From Hyphomicrobiales bacterium (GTDB lineage Bacteria > Pseudomonadota > Alphaproteobacteria > Rhizobiales > Rhizobiaceae), in the NCBI GenBank assembly GCA_900469475.1, contig UBXG01000004.1, positions 62,001-126,000 on the forward strand: a DNA stretch of 64,000 bases, in the 5' to 3' direction. Each line of letters begins with the position of its first letter. Positions within the stretch are counted from its first letter, which is position 1. Of the stretch, positions 26,498-34,877 are shown in pieces. A program made the position numbers and the translations under genes. The notes under the pieces were generated by a model that saw nothing but the letters and a program-made list of their open reading frames with translations, searched no databases and was not told the origin of the DNA.

Positions 26498-27334
26498 TTA
26501 GAGAGACCAGAGGCGCTTTGCATTGAGGCGATAGAGCCGATTGCGTTCGTCGGCACTGACACCATGCATCAGGGCATGAGTGGCGGCGACCCAGGTGGAG
26601 AGATTGCCGCCAAGCGTGCAGACGGGCCAATCGCTGCCCCAGATGACGCGGTCCCAGCCAAAGCTTGCAATGCAATGTTCGACGAACGGCCGTAACGTTT
26701 CCGGCGACCAGTTGTCCGGATCGGCATAGGCCACAACGCCGGAAATCTTCACGATGACATTCGGCCGTTTCGCCACCTCGCTGATGCCCAACGACCAGCT
26801 TTCGCTCAGCCCATCCTTCACCGCAGGCACGCCACAATGGTCGAGGATGAAGCGAATATTTGGATTGAGGTCGATGAGCGCGATCGCCTTGGATATCTGA
26901 TGCGGCAGGACGCAGAGATCGAAGGTAAGGCGGGTATCGCTTAGCCGCTTCAGGTTTTCGCGGAAGAGGACACCCTCTGAGACGTCATCCGGCACGACAT
27001 GCAGCACGCGGCGGAAGCCTTTGACGAAGGGGTCGGCGAGCGCGCGCTCGAGATATGCGGGAAAGTTGGGGCTTTCGGGACGGCAGGCGGCGATGGCGCC
27101 GCGCAGCAGGCTGCCGGGCTCGCGGCTTAGGCCTTTGACATATTCGGTCTCGCGCTCGATATCCTCTTCGGCGACATCGACTTCCATGTGCAGCGTGTCG
27201 GTGATCCCAAGGCGTTTGGCCTCTCGCGCATAATCTTCATAAAGGCTGTCACGATTGAGTGCGCCGGCATCTGCCAGCCAAGGATAGCCCAGCCGCTTGC
27301 GGTCGACGATGTGAAGATGGCTGTCGAAAAGCAT
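26498..27334 (-). CDS. amidohydrolase, L-fuconolactonase type
   Basis: A 278-residue member of the amidohydrolase 2 family. It has the metal-binding start DSHLHIVD, a central H in LHMEVDVAE, LDHCGVP and the catalytic aspartate of WGSDWPV. The length and the SHLHIVDRKRLGYPWL opening match lactone hydrolases acting on L-fuconolactone or related sugar lactones; a 2-pyrone dicarboxylate lactonase-like activity is the main alternative. It sits 65 bases downstream of the IclR gene on the same strand and close to the dehydrogenase at 28558, which supports a non-phosphorylative deoxy-sugar route. Confidence 0.83.
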   Translation of the reverse strand: MLFDSHLHIVDRKRLGYPWLADAGALNRDSLYEDYAREAKRLGITDTLHMEVDVAEEDIERETEYVKGLSREPGSLLRGAIAACRPESPNFPAYLERALADPFVKGFRRVLHVVPDDVSEGVLFRENLKRLSDTRLTFDLCVLPHQISKAIALIDLNPNIRFILDHCGVPAVKDGLSESWSLGISEVAKRPNVIVKISGVVAYADPDNWSPETLRPFVEHCIASFGWDRVIWGSDWPVCTLGGNLSTWVAATHALMHGVSADERNRLYRLNAKRLWSL

Positions 27335-27399
27335 GGCGTTCCTCCCCGAGCTGCTAGCTCTCTACATACTCACAGAAGAATTATTCATTCAAATAAAAA

Positions 27400-28191
27400 T
27401 TATAGCTCGGCCTGATCCACAGTCCCCGCGACGATTTCGGAGATCGCCTTGGCTGTTTGCCGCACATATTCGACTACTTGCTGACGCGTCGGCGCCTTCG
27501 GGTTCACGGCCTGGATATAGGGGCAGGTCAACGCGGCCAGCGCATTACCGTCCATCGCCAGAACGGGCGCGGAAATATTGTGAACGCCACTCGTCTGCAG
27601 GCTGTCCATGGTTTCGAAGCCGTTCTCGCGGATTGCCGAGAGCTTCTCTTCGAGATCCGCAGGTGGCTCCTCAGGGTCCGGTTCCTGGCGCCTTTGCTCG
27701 TTGATCATCATCTGGCGCTGCTTTTCATCCTTGAATGCCAGGAGAATGTGACCTGAGCCGGTATTATAGAGATTGAGCTGGGCACCGACACGGATCGAGA
27801 TGCCCCAATAGGTCGGCGAATCCTGCTGGGCAATGACGACGACGGAGCCGCGATCGTATATCGCCAGATGACAGGCCTGCTCGGCTCGATTGGAAAATTC
27901 GCGCATCAGGGGCGTGGCGAAGGAGACGAGGCGGCGCACCGGCGCATGGTAATGCGCGAGGCCGAAAAGCTTCAGGGTCAGATAGAAGCGATCGCCGTCC
28001 TGCCGCTGCACATAGCCGCGCCGCACGAGACGATCGAGCATGCGATAGAATTCGTTGGGACTCTTGTTGAGCGCCTTGGCGATTTCCGCCTGCGTCAGCC
28101 CGCCATCGATCCTCGCCAGCAATTCGAGAATGTCGAGCCCCTTGTCCAAGGCCGGTGCGCGATAACGATCACTGTCGTCTTCTATGCTCAT
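27400..28191 (-). CDS. IclR-family transcriptional regulator
   Basis: A 263-residue IclR protein: an N-terminal winged helix (ALDKGLDILELLARIDGGLT, IAKALNKSPNEFYRMLDRL) and a C-terminal effector-binding domain (CHLAIYDRGSVVVIAQQD, YNTGSGHILLAF, SGVHNISAPVLAMDG). ATG 28191 is preferred over 28212 because GAGGG precedes it at a good distance. It is divergent from the short-chain dehydrogenase and upstream of the lactonase, so it probably controls both. A perfect 20-bp palindrome lies 31 bases before its start. Confidence 0.92.
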   Translation of the reverse strand: MSIEDDSDRYRAPALDKGLDILELLARIDGGLTQAEIAKALNKSPNEFYRMLDRLVRRGYVQRQDGDRFYLTLKLFGLAHYHAPVRRLVSFATPLMREFSNRAEQACHLAIYDRGSVVVIAQQDSPTYWGISIRVGAQLNLYNTGSGHILLAFKDEKQRQMMINEQRRQEPDPEEPPADLEEKLSAIRENGFETMDSLQTSGVHNISAPVLAMDGNALAALTCPYIQAVNPKAPTRQQVVEYVRQTAKAISEIVAGTVDQAEL

Positions 28192-28221
28192 GAACAAGCC
28201 CTCATGCGACAAAATATATCA

Positions 28222-28241
28222 ATCATTCATATATGAATGAT
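28222..28241. promoter_or_regulatory. perfect 20-bp palindrome, candidate IclR operator
   Basis: ATCATTCATATATGAATGAT reads identically on both strands. It lies between the divergent IclR and dehydrogenase genes, where autoregulation would be expected. A related half-site, ATTCATTCAAATA, occurs between the IclR gene and the lactonase at about 27373-27390. Confidence 0.6.
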
Positions 28242-28351
28242 GGAATTTTACAAGTAAGTGAACGCGACTTGACGATCAGTGAATAAGATGTTTGCTTATA
28301 AATTATTGGCCTGTAAAGGGTCCAGAGGCAATCGGACGATTGGTCCCAGCC

Positions 28352-28463
28352 TGGAGGGGAGTGATTAGCGATGGACTGCCAAGTGGCGAACAACATACAG
28401 TCCTCGTTGACAGGCTGAGCGGCCGCTTCGTGCGGTCCTCAGAAGGTAGCGCAAGGCTACGCT
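28352..28463 (+). promoter_or_regulatory. structured leader upstream of the dehydrogenase
   Basis: GGAGGGGA (28353-28360) precedes a 15-codon frame (28371-28418, MDCQVANNIQSSLTG). Its stop codon falls in an 11-bp hairpin with one bulge (CTGAGCGGCCGC 28415-28426 with GCGGTCCTCAG 28432-28442). A second stem, GTAGC/GCTAC (28446-28460), follows. The layout resembles an attenuator, but no T-run terminator is seen. Confidence 0.3.
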
Positions 28464-28557
28464 AACTGATTGTTATTGCATGATCTTATCCCTGGTGCCG
28501 GCGATGCAGCTAGTGGAACTGGATAGGATCATGGTCCCGGAGGAAAGGATCAGGATT

Positions 28558-29289
28558 ATGGGTCATGGATTGGAAGGCAAGAAGGTCGTCATTACGGCGG
28601 CGGGACAGGGTATCGGCCGGGCGTCGGCGGAGCGCTTTATCTCGCTTGGTGCGCATGTCTATGCCACCGATATCAACGAGCAGACACTTTCGACGCTGGA
28701 CGGTGCGACCAAGCATGTGTTGAACGTGCTCGATAGCGCTGCCGTCAAGGCCTACGCGGAAGAGCTTGGCCCGATCGACGTGCTCTTCAACTGCGCCGGT
28801 TTCGTGCATGCCGGCACGATCCTGGACTGCGAGGAAAAGGATTGGGATTTCTCCTTCAACCTCAATGCCAAGGCGATGTACACGACCTGCCGCGCCTTCC
28901 TGCCGGGCATGCTGGAAAAGGGCAAGGGTTCGATCGTCAATATGGCCTCGGTCGCTTCCAGCGTGAAGGGCGTGCCCAACCGTTTCGCCTATTGCGCTTC
29001 GAAGGCTGCCGTAATCGGCCTTACCAAGTCGATCGCTGCCGATTTTGTTGCCAAGGGCATCCGTGCCAATGCGATTTGCCCTGGCACGGTCGATAGCCCC
29101 TCGCTGCATGAGCGGCTGAAGGCAACCGGTGACTATGACAAGGCGCTCAAGGATTTCATCGCCCGCCAGCCGATGGGCCGCATTGCGACCGCCGAGGAGA
29201 TCGCCGCGCTGGTGACCTACCTTGCCGGCGACGAGGCGGGTTTCACCACAGGCCAGATCCACGTCATCGACGGCGGCTGGACGGGCTGA
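28558..29289 (+). CDS. short-chain dehydrogenase, DHRS6 / 2-keto-3-deoxy-L-fuconate type
   Basis: A 243-residue SDR oxidoreductase. The NAD motif is TAAGQGIG, the acidic residue selecting NAD is in YATDIN, the catalytic serine is in MASVASS, and YxxxK is YCASK. From LFNCAGFVHAG to CPGTVDSPS the sequence follows mammalian DHRS6 closely, the same branch as bacterial 2-keto-3-deoxy-L-fuconate dehydrogenase. With the lactonase at 26498 it suggests non-phosphorylative L-fucose breakdown, but fuconate dehydratase is not in the window. A hydroxyacid substrate is the alternative. ATG 28558 is chosen from the conserved start of the fold. Confidence 0.85.
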   Translation: MGHGLEGKKVVITAAGQGIGRASAERFISLGAHVYATDINEQTLSTLDGATKHVLNVLDSAAVKAYAEELGPIDVLFNCAGFVHAGTILDCEEKDWDFSFNLNAKAMYTTCRAFLPGMLEKGKGSIVNMASVASSVKGVPNRFAYCASKAAVIGLTKSIAADFVAKGIRANAICPGTVDSPSLHERLKATGDYDKALKDFIARQPMGRIATAEEIAALVTYLAGDEAGFTTGQIHVIDGGWTG

Positions 29290-29306
29290 AGCCGTTTTTC
29301 GCTATC

Positions 29307-29339
29307 GGAGGCTTCGTGTTGCGGGGCCTCCTTTTATTT
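29307..29339 (+). terminator. intrinsic terminator after the dehydrogenase
   Basis: GGAGGC (29307-29312) and GCCTCC (29326-29331), followed by TTTTATTT. It separates the dehydrogenase from the DUF1345 gene. Confidence 0.7.
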
Positions 29340-29395
29340 GCCACTCTCGTTTGCGAATCGGTTTGTAACAGACGGTTTGCGATCGGGAGAGCGGC

Positions 29396-30070
29396 ATGGA
29401 TGCGAACGGATTGTTGCATCGTTCAAGAGGCCTCGTTCTGTGGCGCAAGCACCATGTGATCGTGATCTCGGTGCTTGCTGGTCTTGCCGTTTTCCTGCTC
29501 CTGACCTCCAGAGACTTCAATGCCAGCAATCTGCTGATCGCCTGGGATACGACCGCCGTCGTCTTCATCGTCTATAGCCTTTACCGCATGCTGACGGCCG
29601 ACCCGCAGCGCATCCGCAAGCGCTCGGCTGATCTCGATTTCTCGGATGGTTTCCTGCTGTTCCTGTCGATTGCGGCAGCGCTCGCAAGCATCGGCGGCAT
29701 CGCGCTTGATCTGCTTGGCGTCAAGGACGCCTCGCCCGAAATCGCCTTCTACCGCGTGATGATGGCGATCGTGACGATCCTGATATCATGGACTTTCCTG
29801 CACACGCTGTTCACCATCCACTATGCGCATCGGTTTTACAGCACTCCGGGCAAGGGGCAGGGGCTGAAATTCGCCGAGCCTTTGGAGGAGCCGATCTATT
29901 GGGATTTCCTCTACTTCTCTTTCACGATCGGCGTTGCGGCGCAGACCGCCGATATCGGTATTTCCACCGTCTCGATGCGTAAGCTGGCGCTCCTCCATGC
30001 AATCCTGTCGTTCCTGTTCAACACGACGATCCTCGCGCTCGCCATAAATGTCGGGGCGAGCCTGATCTAG
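29396..30070 (+). CDS. DUF1345 family membrane protein
   Basis: A 224-residue protein with about five helices (HHVIVISVLAGLAVFLLL, LLIAWDTTAVVFIVYSLY, DGFLLFLSIAAALASIGGIAL, MMAIVTILISWTFLHTLFTI and the C-terminal LHAILSFLFNTTILALAINV). The conserved DUF1345 motifs HYAHRFY and IYWDFLYFSFTIGVAAQTADIG are present. Function is unknown; the family is common in alphaproteobacteria and actinobacteria. It is a single gene between a terminator and the convergent DUF1328 gene. Confidence 0.88.
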   Translation: MDANGLLHRSRGLVLWRKHHVIVISVLAGLAVFLLLTSRDFNASNLLIAWDTTAVVFIVYSLYRMLTADPQRIRKRSADLDFSDGFLLFLSIAAALASIGGIALDLLGVKDASPEIAFYRVMMAIVTILISWTFLHTLFTIHYAHRFYSTPGKGQGLKFAEPLEEPIYWDFLYFSFTIGVAAQTADIGISTVSMRKLALLHAILSFLFNTTILALAINVGASLI

Positions 30071-30102
30071 GCCCGCCCCTTCGATAGTCGCGGCTTATAT
30101 TG

Positions 30103-30276
30103 CTAGACGACCGCATTGCCGGCCATGACGGCGAGAACCAGGAACACCAGGAAGATGATCAGGAAGATGGCGAAGAGAACGCGCGCAATGGTTGCGGTTG
30201 CCGCGGACACGCCCGAAAAGCCGAAAAAGCCGCTGATCAGCGAAATCACAAAGAAAATGAGAGCCCATTTCAGCAT
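30103..30276 (-). CDS. DUF1328 (UPF0391) membrane micro-protein
   Basis: A 57-residue protein, [16 protein letters not shown] at the front, with two hydrophobic helices (about 4-22 and 29-52) separated by [15 protein letters not shown]. This fits the DUF1328/UPF0391 family, small inner-membrane proteins of unknown function often induced by stress. GGAG lies eight bases before the ATG. It is easily missed because it is shorter than usual cut-offs. It is convergent with DUF1345. Confidence 0.85.
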   Translation of the reverse strand: MLKWALIFFVISLISGFFGFSGVSAATATIARVLFAIFLIIFLVFLVLAVMAGNAVV

Positions 30277-30427
30277 TTAGCTGTCTCCTCTGCGTTGTAC
30301 TTCATAAAGACGCGGGAGGAGGGTGATTTGTTCCGAGGGCGTTTCGATTAACGCCCGATTCTGCTGGTTAAGGCTGGATCGGGCCTCGTTCATATTGGGG
30401 CTTGCCGGCCCTTCGCATGGCTCAGGG

Positions 30428-30487
30428 CGTTCGGCGCTGTAATCGATCCACTGGATCGATTACTTCGGCTACGCCGAACCGCGCCTC
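30428..30487. repeat. nested palindromes at the end of the aldehyde dehydrogenase gene
   Basis: GTAATCGATCCA (30439-30450) and TGGATCGATTAC (30452-30463) form a perfect 12-bp inverted repeat; TTCGGC/GCCGAA (30464-30478) follows. The flanks GGCGTTCGGCG and CGCCGAACCGCGCC are also partly complementary. The unit overlaps the last codons of the dehydrogenase and may act as its transcription end or be an intergenic repeat family member. Confidence 0.55.
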
Positions 30488-31913
30488 ACCCATGATTGAT
30501 CATCACATGCCGCACGGCTGTATAGTCTTCGATAGCGTAGACCGACATATCCTTGCCGTAGCCGGATTGCTTCAAGCCGCCATGCGGCATCTCGTTGACC
30601 AGCATGAAGTGGGTGTTGATCCAGGTGCAGCCATATTGCAGGCGGGCAGCCGTCTGCATGCCTCGGCTGATGTCCTTCGTCCAGACCGAGGAGGCAAGCC
30701 CGTAGTCACTGTCGTTGGCCCAGGCGACGGCGTCGTTGGGATTGGTGAAGCGGGTGACGGAGACGACAGGGCCGAAAACTTCGCGCCGGACGATCTCGTC
30801 ATCCTGCGTCGCGCCGGCAACGACCGTCGGCGCATAGAAGAAGCCGCGTTCGCCGGAGATCTTGCCGCCTGTTGTGATCTCCATATGCTTGTGTTCGGCG
30901 GCGCGGGTGACGAAGCTTTCGACGCGGTCGCGCTGACGCTTGGAGATCAGCGGGCCAATTTCGTTCTCGGTATCGTCAGCGAGGTTGAACTTGATGCTGG
31001 AAACGGCAGACGTCAGGTCGGCGACGAAGTTGTCGTAGACCTTGGCGTCGGCATAGATGCGGCAGGCGGCGGTGCAGTCCTGGCCGGCATTGTAGTAGCC
31101 GAAGGTGCGGATGCCGGCGACGACGGCGTCGATATCGGCATCGTCGAAGACAATGACGGGGGCTTTGCCGCCGAGTTCGAGATGCGTGCGCTTGACCGTC
31201 TTGGCCGCAGCCTGCAAGACCTTCTTGCCGGTTGCGACATCGCCGGTGATGGACACCATGCTGATCTTCGGATGGTTGATCAACGCGTTGCCGACGCTCT
31301 CGCCGCGGCCGAGGATGACGTTGATGACGCCCTCCGGGAGCACATCCGCGAGCAGCTTTGCCATCTTTAGCGCCGTCAGCGGCGTCTGCTCGGAGGGCTT
31401 GAAGACGACGGTGTTGCCGCCGGCAATGGCTGGCGCCAGCTTCCAGGCCATCATCATCAGCGGATAGTTCCACGGCGCTATCGAGCCGACGATGCCGATG
31501 GGATCGCGGCGGATCATCGAGGTGTGGCCGGGCAGGTATTCGCCGGCGACCGGGCCGTGCAGGTTGCGAACCGCGCCGGCAAAGAAGCGGTAGCAGTCGA
31601 CAATCGCCGGGATTTCATCGTTGAGCACGGCATTGATCGGCTTGCCGCAGTTCAACGCTTCTAACGCGGCGAAACCTTCGGCGTCCTTCTCGATGGCATC
31701 GGCGATCTTGAGGAGATAGGCCGAACGCTGGCTTGGCGTCGTCTGCGACCAGCTCGAGAAGGCTTTTTCGGCAGCGTCGACGGCGGCATCGATCTGGCCG
31801 AGTGACGCCTCGGGCAAGTTGAGAACGGTCTCGCCCGTCTTCGGGTTGAGAACGCGTTCTTCCGTTTCCGTGCCGGCTTCGAAGCGGGAGCCGATCAGCA
31901 TTTGGGTATCCAT
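30486..31913 (-). CDS. patD: gamma-aminobutyraldehyde dehydrogenase
   Basis: A 475-residue NAD-dependent aldehyde dehydrogenase. The active cysteine is in [13 protein letters not shown], the general-base glutamate in HLELGGKAP, and the cofactor region is [13 protein letters not shown]. The length, the GQDC context and position next to a polyamine ABC importer match YdcW/PatD, which oxidises 4-aminobutanal from putrescine to GABA. ATG 31913 follows GAGAGA. It begins 13 bases after the second permease gene, in the same operon. A general betaine-aldehyde-type activity is the alternative. Confidence 0.9.
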   Translation of the reverse strand: MDTQMLIGSRFEAGTETEERVLNPKTGETVLNLPEASLGQIDAAVDAAEKAFSSWSQTTPSQRSAYLLKIADAIEKDAEGFAALEALNCGKPINAVLNDEIPAIVDCYRFFAGAVRNLHGPVAGEYLPGHTSMIRRDPIGIVGSIAPWNYPLMMMAWKLAPAIAGGNTVVFKPSEQTPLTALKMAKLLADVLPEGVINVILGRGESVGNALINHPKISMVSITGDVATGKKVLQAAAKTVKRTHLELGGKAPVIVFDDADIDAVVAGIRTFGYYNAGQDCTAACRIYADAKVYDNFVADLTSAVSSIKFNLADDTENEIGPLISKRQRDRVESFVTRAAEHKHMEITTGGKISGERGFFYAPTVVAGATQDDEIVRREVFGPVVSVTRFTNPNDAVAWANDSDYGLASSVWTKDISRGMQTAARLQYGCTWINTHFMLVNEMPHGGLKQSGYGKDMSVYAIEDYTAVRHVMINHG

Positions 31914-31926
31914 TATTCTCTCCCTT

Positions 31927-32742
31927 TCATTTGCCGCCGCCGGCGATCTGATCGCCGTCGCGGGTAAGATAGTAGGCTGCCAGGATCGGCAGGAAGGTGA
32001 CAAGCACGACGACCATGGCGACGACGTTGGTCACGGGTCGCTGGCGCGGGCGAATGAGTTCCTCCAGCATCCAGATCGGCAAGGTCATCTGCTGGCCGCC
32101 CGTGAAGGTGGTGACGATGACTTCATCGAAGGACAGCGCGAAGGCGAGCATGCCGCCGGCAAGCAGCGCCGTGCCGATGTTCGGCAGGACGACATGGCGG
32201 AAGGTCTGAAAGCCATCCGCGCCGAGATCCATCGATGCCTCGATCAGCGAACCGGAGGTGCGGCGGAAACGGGCGACGGCATTGTTATAAACAACGACGA
32301 CGCAGAAGGTGGCATGACCGAGAACGATCGTCCAGACCGAGAAGGGGATGTCGAACAGGCTGAAGGCGGAGCGCAGCGCGATGCCGGTGATGATGCCGGG
32401 CAGCGCGATCGGCAAGATAACCAGCAGCGAGATCGCTTCGCGGCCGAAGAATTTCGTCTGGCTGACGGCTGCGGCGCAGAGCGTGCCGAGCAGGAGCGCG
32501 ATAATGGTGGCGATGGTTGCCACCTGAACGGACAACGCGAGCGCCGACCAGACATCCGGCCTGTTCCAGGCGATGCCGAACCATTGCAGGGTGAGGCCCG
32601 GCGGCGGCCACTGATAGCTCTTCTCCTCGGTCGTGAAGGCATAGACGAAGATCAGGAGGATCGGCAGATGCAGGAAGAGCAGGCCGCCGGCGGCTGCGAT
32701 CTTCAGGGGCAAGGAGGCGCGTTGGCCACGATCAGAGCGCAT
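31927..32742 (-). CDS. putrescine-type ABC transporter permease 2
   Basis: A 271-residue permease of the PotC/YdcV type with about six helices. The EAA loop is visible as [21 protein letters not shown] helix at the front is [25 protein letters not shown] 32742 follows GGGAG and overlaps the previous permease gene by 11 bases. With the other permease it forms the inner-membrane channel for a polyamine, most likely putrescine. The longer upstream frame is rejected. Confidence 0.92.
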   Translation of the reverse strand: MRSDRGQRASLPLKIAAAGGLLFLHLPILLIFVYAFTTEEKSYQWPPPGLTLQWFGIAWNRPDVWSALALSVQVATIATIIALLLGTLCAAAVSQTKFFGREAISLLVILPIALPGIITGIALRSAFSLFDIPFSVWTIVLGHATFCVVVVYNNAVARFRRTSGSLIEASMDLGADGFQTFRHVVLPNIGTALLAGGMLAFALSFDEVIVTTFTGGQQMTLPIWMLEELIRPRQRPVTNVVAMVVVLVTFLPILAAYYLTRDGDQIAGGGK

Positions 32743-33706
32743 CGAAGGCTCCCTGTTTCTTGGCGATCCAGAGATAGATGGCCATGATGACGATCGGCAC
32801 GACCGAGAAGGCGGCGGCAAGCGGCACGTTGCCGGCGGTTCCCTGCTGCGCATAGACGGCCTGGCCGATGAAGAGGCGGGAGGAGCCGATGATCTGTGGG
32901 ATGATGTAATCGCCCAAGGTCAGCGAGAAGGTGAAGATGGAGCCGGCGACGACACCCGGCAGGGCGAGCGGTAATAGAACCGTGCGGAAAGTCTGGTTCG
33001 GCGTCGCGCCGAGATCCGAGGAGGCTTCCAGCAGATTGGCCGGTACGCGTTCGAGAGCGGCCTGCGTCGGCAGGATCATATAGGGCAACCAGATATAGAC
33101 GAAAACGAGGAAAGTGCCGATATAGCTGACCGAGAGCGAGTTGCCGCCGATGACGGGCAAAGCAAGCACGCCGTCGAGCAGCCAGCCGAGATGCAGCTTG
33201 TCAAAGATCCAGGTGAGAATGCCTTCCTTGGCGAGGATGAGCTTCCAGGCATAGACTTTCACCAGATAGCTCGACCAGAGCGGCAGCATGACGCCGAGAT
33301 AGAATAGTGCCTTCCATTTCCCTTGCGCGTAGCGCGCCGCATAATAGGCGATGGGGAAGGCGACGAAGGCGGAGGCAAGGGTGACGAGTGCGGCCATGAC
33401 GACCGTGCGCACGATGATGTCGAAGTTCGCGCTATTCAGCAGCTGCGCATAGGTCGAGAGCGTGAATTCGTAATTCACCATTCCCGAGAAGTCGTCGATC
33501 GAGAAGAAACTCTGCAGCAACAGCGCGATCAGCGAGCCGATATAGATGATGCCGAGCCAGAGCAGCGGCGGCGTCAGCATCAGGAACAACAGCAGTTTCG
33601 GGTGTCGCCAGAAGAGATCGGAGAGGCGACCGAAGACGCCGCCGCGCCGCGGCAGGATCGAGGCCAGCGCTTGCTTCGCCGAGGTGGGGAAGGCTGCGGC
33701 GTTCAT
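32732..33706 (-). CDS. putrescine-type ABC transporter permease 1
   Basis: A 324-residue PotB/YdcU-type permease with an N-terminal cytoplasmic tail and about six helices ([20 protein letters not shown] first). The EAA loop is [23 protein letters not shown] 33706 overlaps the stop of the ATPase gene as ATGA, so the two are coupled. It is the partner of the 31927 gene product. Confidence 0.92.
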   Translation of the reverse strand: MNAAAFPTSAKQALASILPRRGGVFGRLSDLFWRHPKLLLFLMLTPPLLWLGIIYIGSLIALLLQSFFSIDDFSGMVNYEFTLSTYAQLLNSANFDIIVRTVVMAALVTLASAFVAFPIAYYAARYAQGKWKALFYLGVMLPLWSSYLVKVYAWKLILAKEGILTWIFDKLHLGWLLDGVLALPVIGGNSLSVSYIGTFLVFVYIWLPYMILPTQAALERVPANLLEASSDLGATPNQTFRTVLLPLALPGVVAGSIFTFSLTLGDYIIPQIIGSSRLFIGQAVYAQQGTAGNVPLAAAFSVVPIVIMAIYLWIAKKQGAFDAL

Positions 33707-34689
33707 GCGGCGTCGTCCATATAATGAACATCGACAGGCAGCCATGCGAGGCGGACGGACGCACCGGTATCCGGGGCTAGTTGCCCGGCGGGTACCGTCA
33801 CATGCAGCCGGGTGCCGTTTGCTTCGACGGAGAGGCGGGTAGCGGCACCGAGAAAGCTCGTCGCTTTCACGGTCGCCGCCACGCCGCTCTCCTCAGTCAA
33901 CCGGATGGCTTCGGGGCGCAGGCTCGCCCAACGCCGTTCGCCGCCGAGCGACGACATGGTGTCGGGGGCAATGACATTGGAGGAGCCGACGAAATCGGCG
34001 ACGAAGCGGGTCTTCGGCCGCTGATAGATATCGTGCGGCGAGCCCTGCTGCACGATGCGGCCGTCATTGAAAACGGCGACGCGATCGGCCATGGATAGGG
34101 CCTCGCCCTGATCATGAGTGACGAAGACGAAGGTGATGCCGAGCGCGCGCTGCAGGCTCTTCAACTCCTCCTGCATCTGCTCGCGCAGTTTCAGGTCGAG
34201 CGCGCCGAGCGGCTCATCAAGCAGCAATACCTTCGGCTTGTTGACCAGAGCGCGAGCGAGCGCCACGCGCTGTCGCTGGCCGCCGGAGAGCTGGCCGGGA
34301 CGGCGGGCGCCATAGCCAGGTAGCTTGACCAGCTCCAGCGCCTGTTCGGCGGCCTTCAGCCGTTCTGCCTTGCCGACACCCTTGACCATCAACCCGTAGG
34401 CGACGTTGTCGAGGATATTGAGATGCGGAAAGAGCGCATAATCCTGGAACACCGTGTTGACGTTACGCCGGTAGGGCGGCACGCCTTCGGCAGTTTCGCC
34501 GAAGATCTCTATATGGCCGCCCGTCGGCTGCTCGAAACCCGCGATCAGCCTGAGGCAGGTGGTCTTGCCGGAACCGGAAGGGCCGAGCATGGCGAAGAAT
34601 TCGCCGGGTGCGATCTCCAGATCGACGCGGTCCACAGCGCGGACCTGGCCGAAATGGCGCGACACCTGCTGGAAACGAACGGCGTTCAT
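33703..34689 (-). CDS. putrescine-type ABC transporter ATPase
   Basis: A 328-residue PotA/YdcT-type ATPase. Walker A is GPSGSGKTT, the Q loop is TVFQDYALFPH, the signature is [14 protein letters not shown], Walker B is VLLLDEPLGALD and the switch histidine is in VTHDQGEAL. A C-terminal TOBE domain follows. It powers the polyamine importer. It is separated from the binding-protein gene upstream by a RIME-type repeat, which could reduce read-through and so leave less ATPase than binding protein. Confidence 0.93.
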   Translation of the reverse strand: MNAVRFQQVSRHFGQVRAVDRVDLEIAPGEFFAMLGPSGSGKTTCLRLIAGFEQPTGGHIEIFGETAEGVPPYRRNVNTVFQDYALFPHLNILDNVAYGLMVKGVGKAERLKAAEQALELVKLPGYGARRPGQLSGGQRQRVALARALVNKPKVLLLDEPLGALDLKLREQMQEELKSLQRALGITFVFVTHDQGEALSMADRVAVFNDGRIVQQGSPHDIYQRPKTRFVADFVGSSNVIAPDTMSSLGGERRWASLRPEAIRLTEESGVAATVKATSFLGAATRLSVEANGTRLHVTVPAGQLAPDTGASVRLAWLPVDVHYMDDAA

Positions 34690-34717
34690 TGGTTTCTCCA
34701 GGGAAGAGGTTGTTTTT

Positions 34718-34872
34718 CCTTCTCCCCTTGGGGAGAAGGTGGCCTGAAGGGTCGGATGAGGGAGCGGTGCGGCATAGACTGTCCTTCGCTAGCCGCTCAG
34801 GACATTCGTCACTTCGTTCCTCATCCCCCTCATCTGCCTTGTCAGACATCTTCTCCCCGCTGGGGAGAAGAT
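34718..34872. repeat. RIME-type intergenic palindromic element, copy A
   Basis: Two strong hairpins at the ends: CCTTCTCCCC/GGGGAGAAGG (34718-34739) and ATCTTCTCCCC/GGGGAGAAGAT (34848-34872), with GAAGGGTCGGATGAGG next to the first. The same words recur at 50541-50651 and in part at 58552-58714. This matches the rhizobial intergenic mosaic element family. It lies inside the polyamine operon between the binding-protein and ATPase genes. Confidence 0.8.
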
Positions 34873-34877
34873 AGAGA

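Noticed and set aside
30402..31370. 322-codon frame opposite the aldehyde dehydrogenase
   Set aside because: Antisense to conserved catalytic regions; low-complexity, acidic translation without known motifs.
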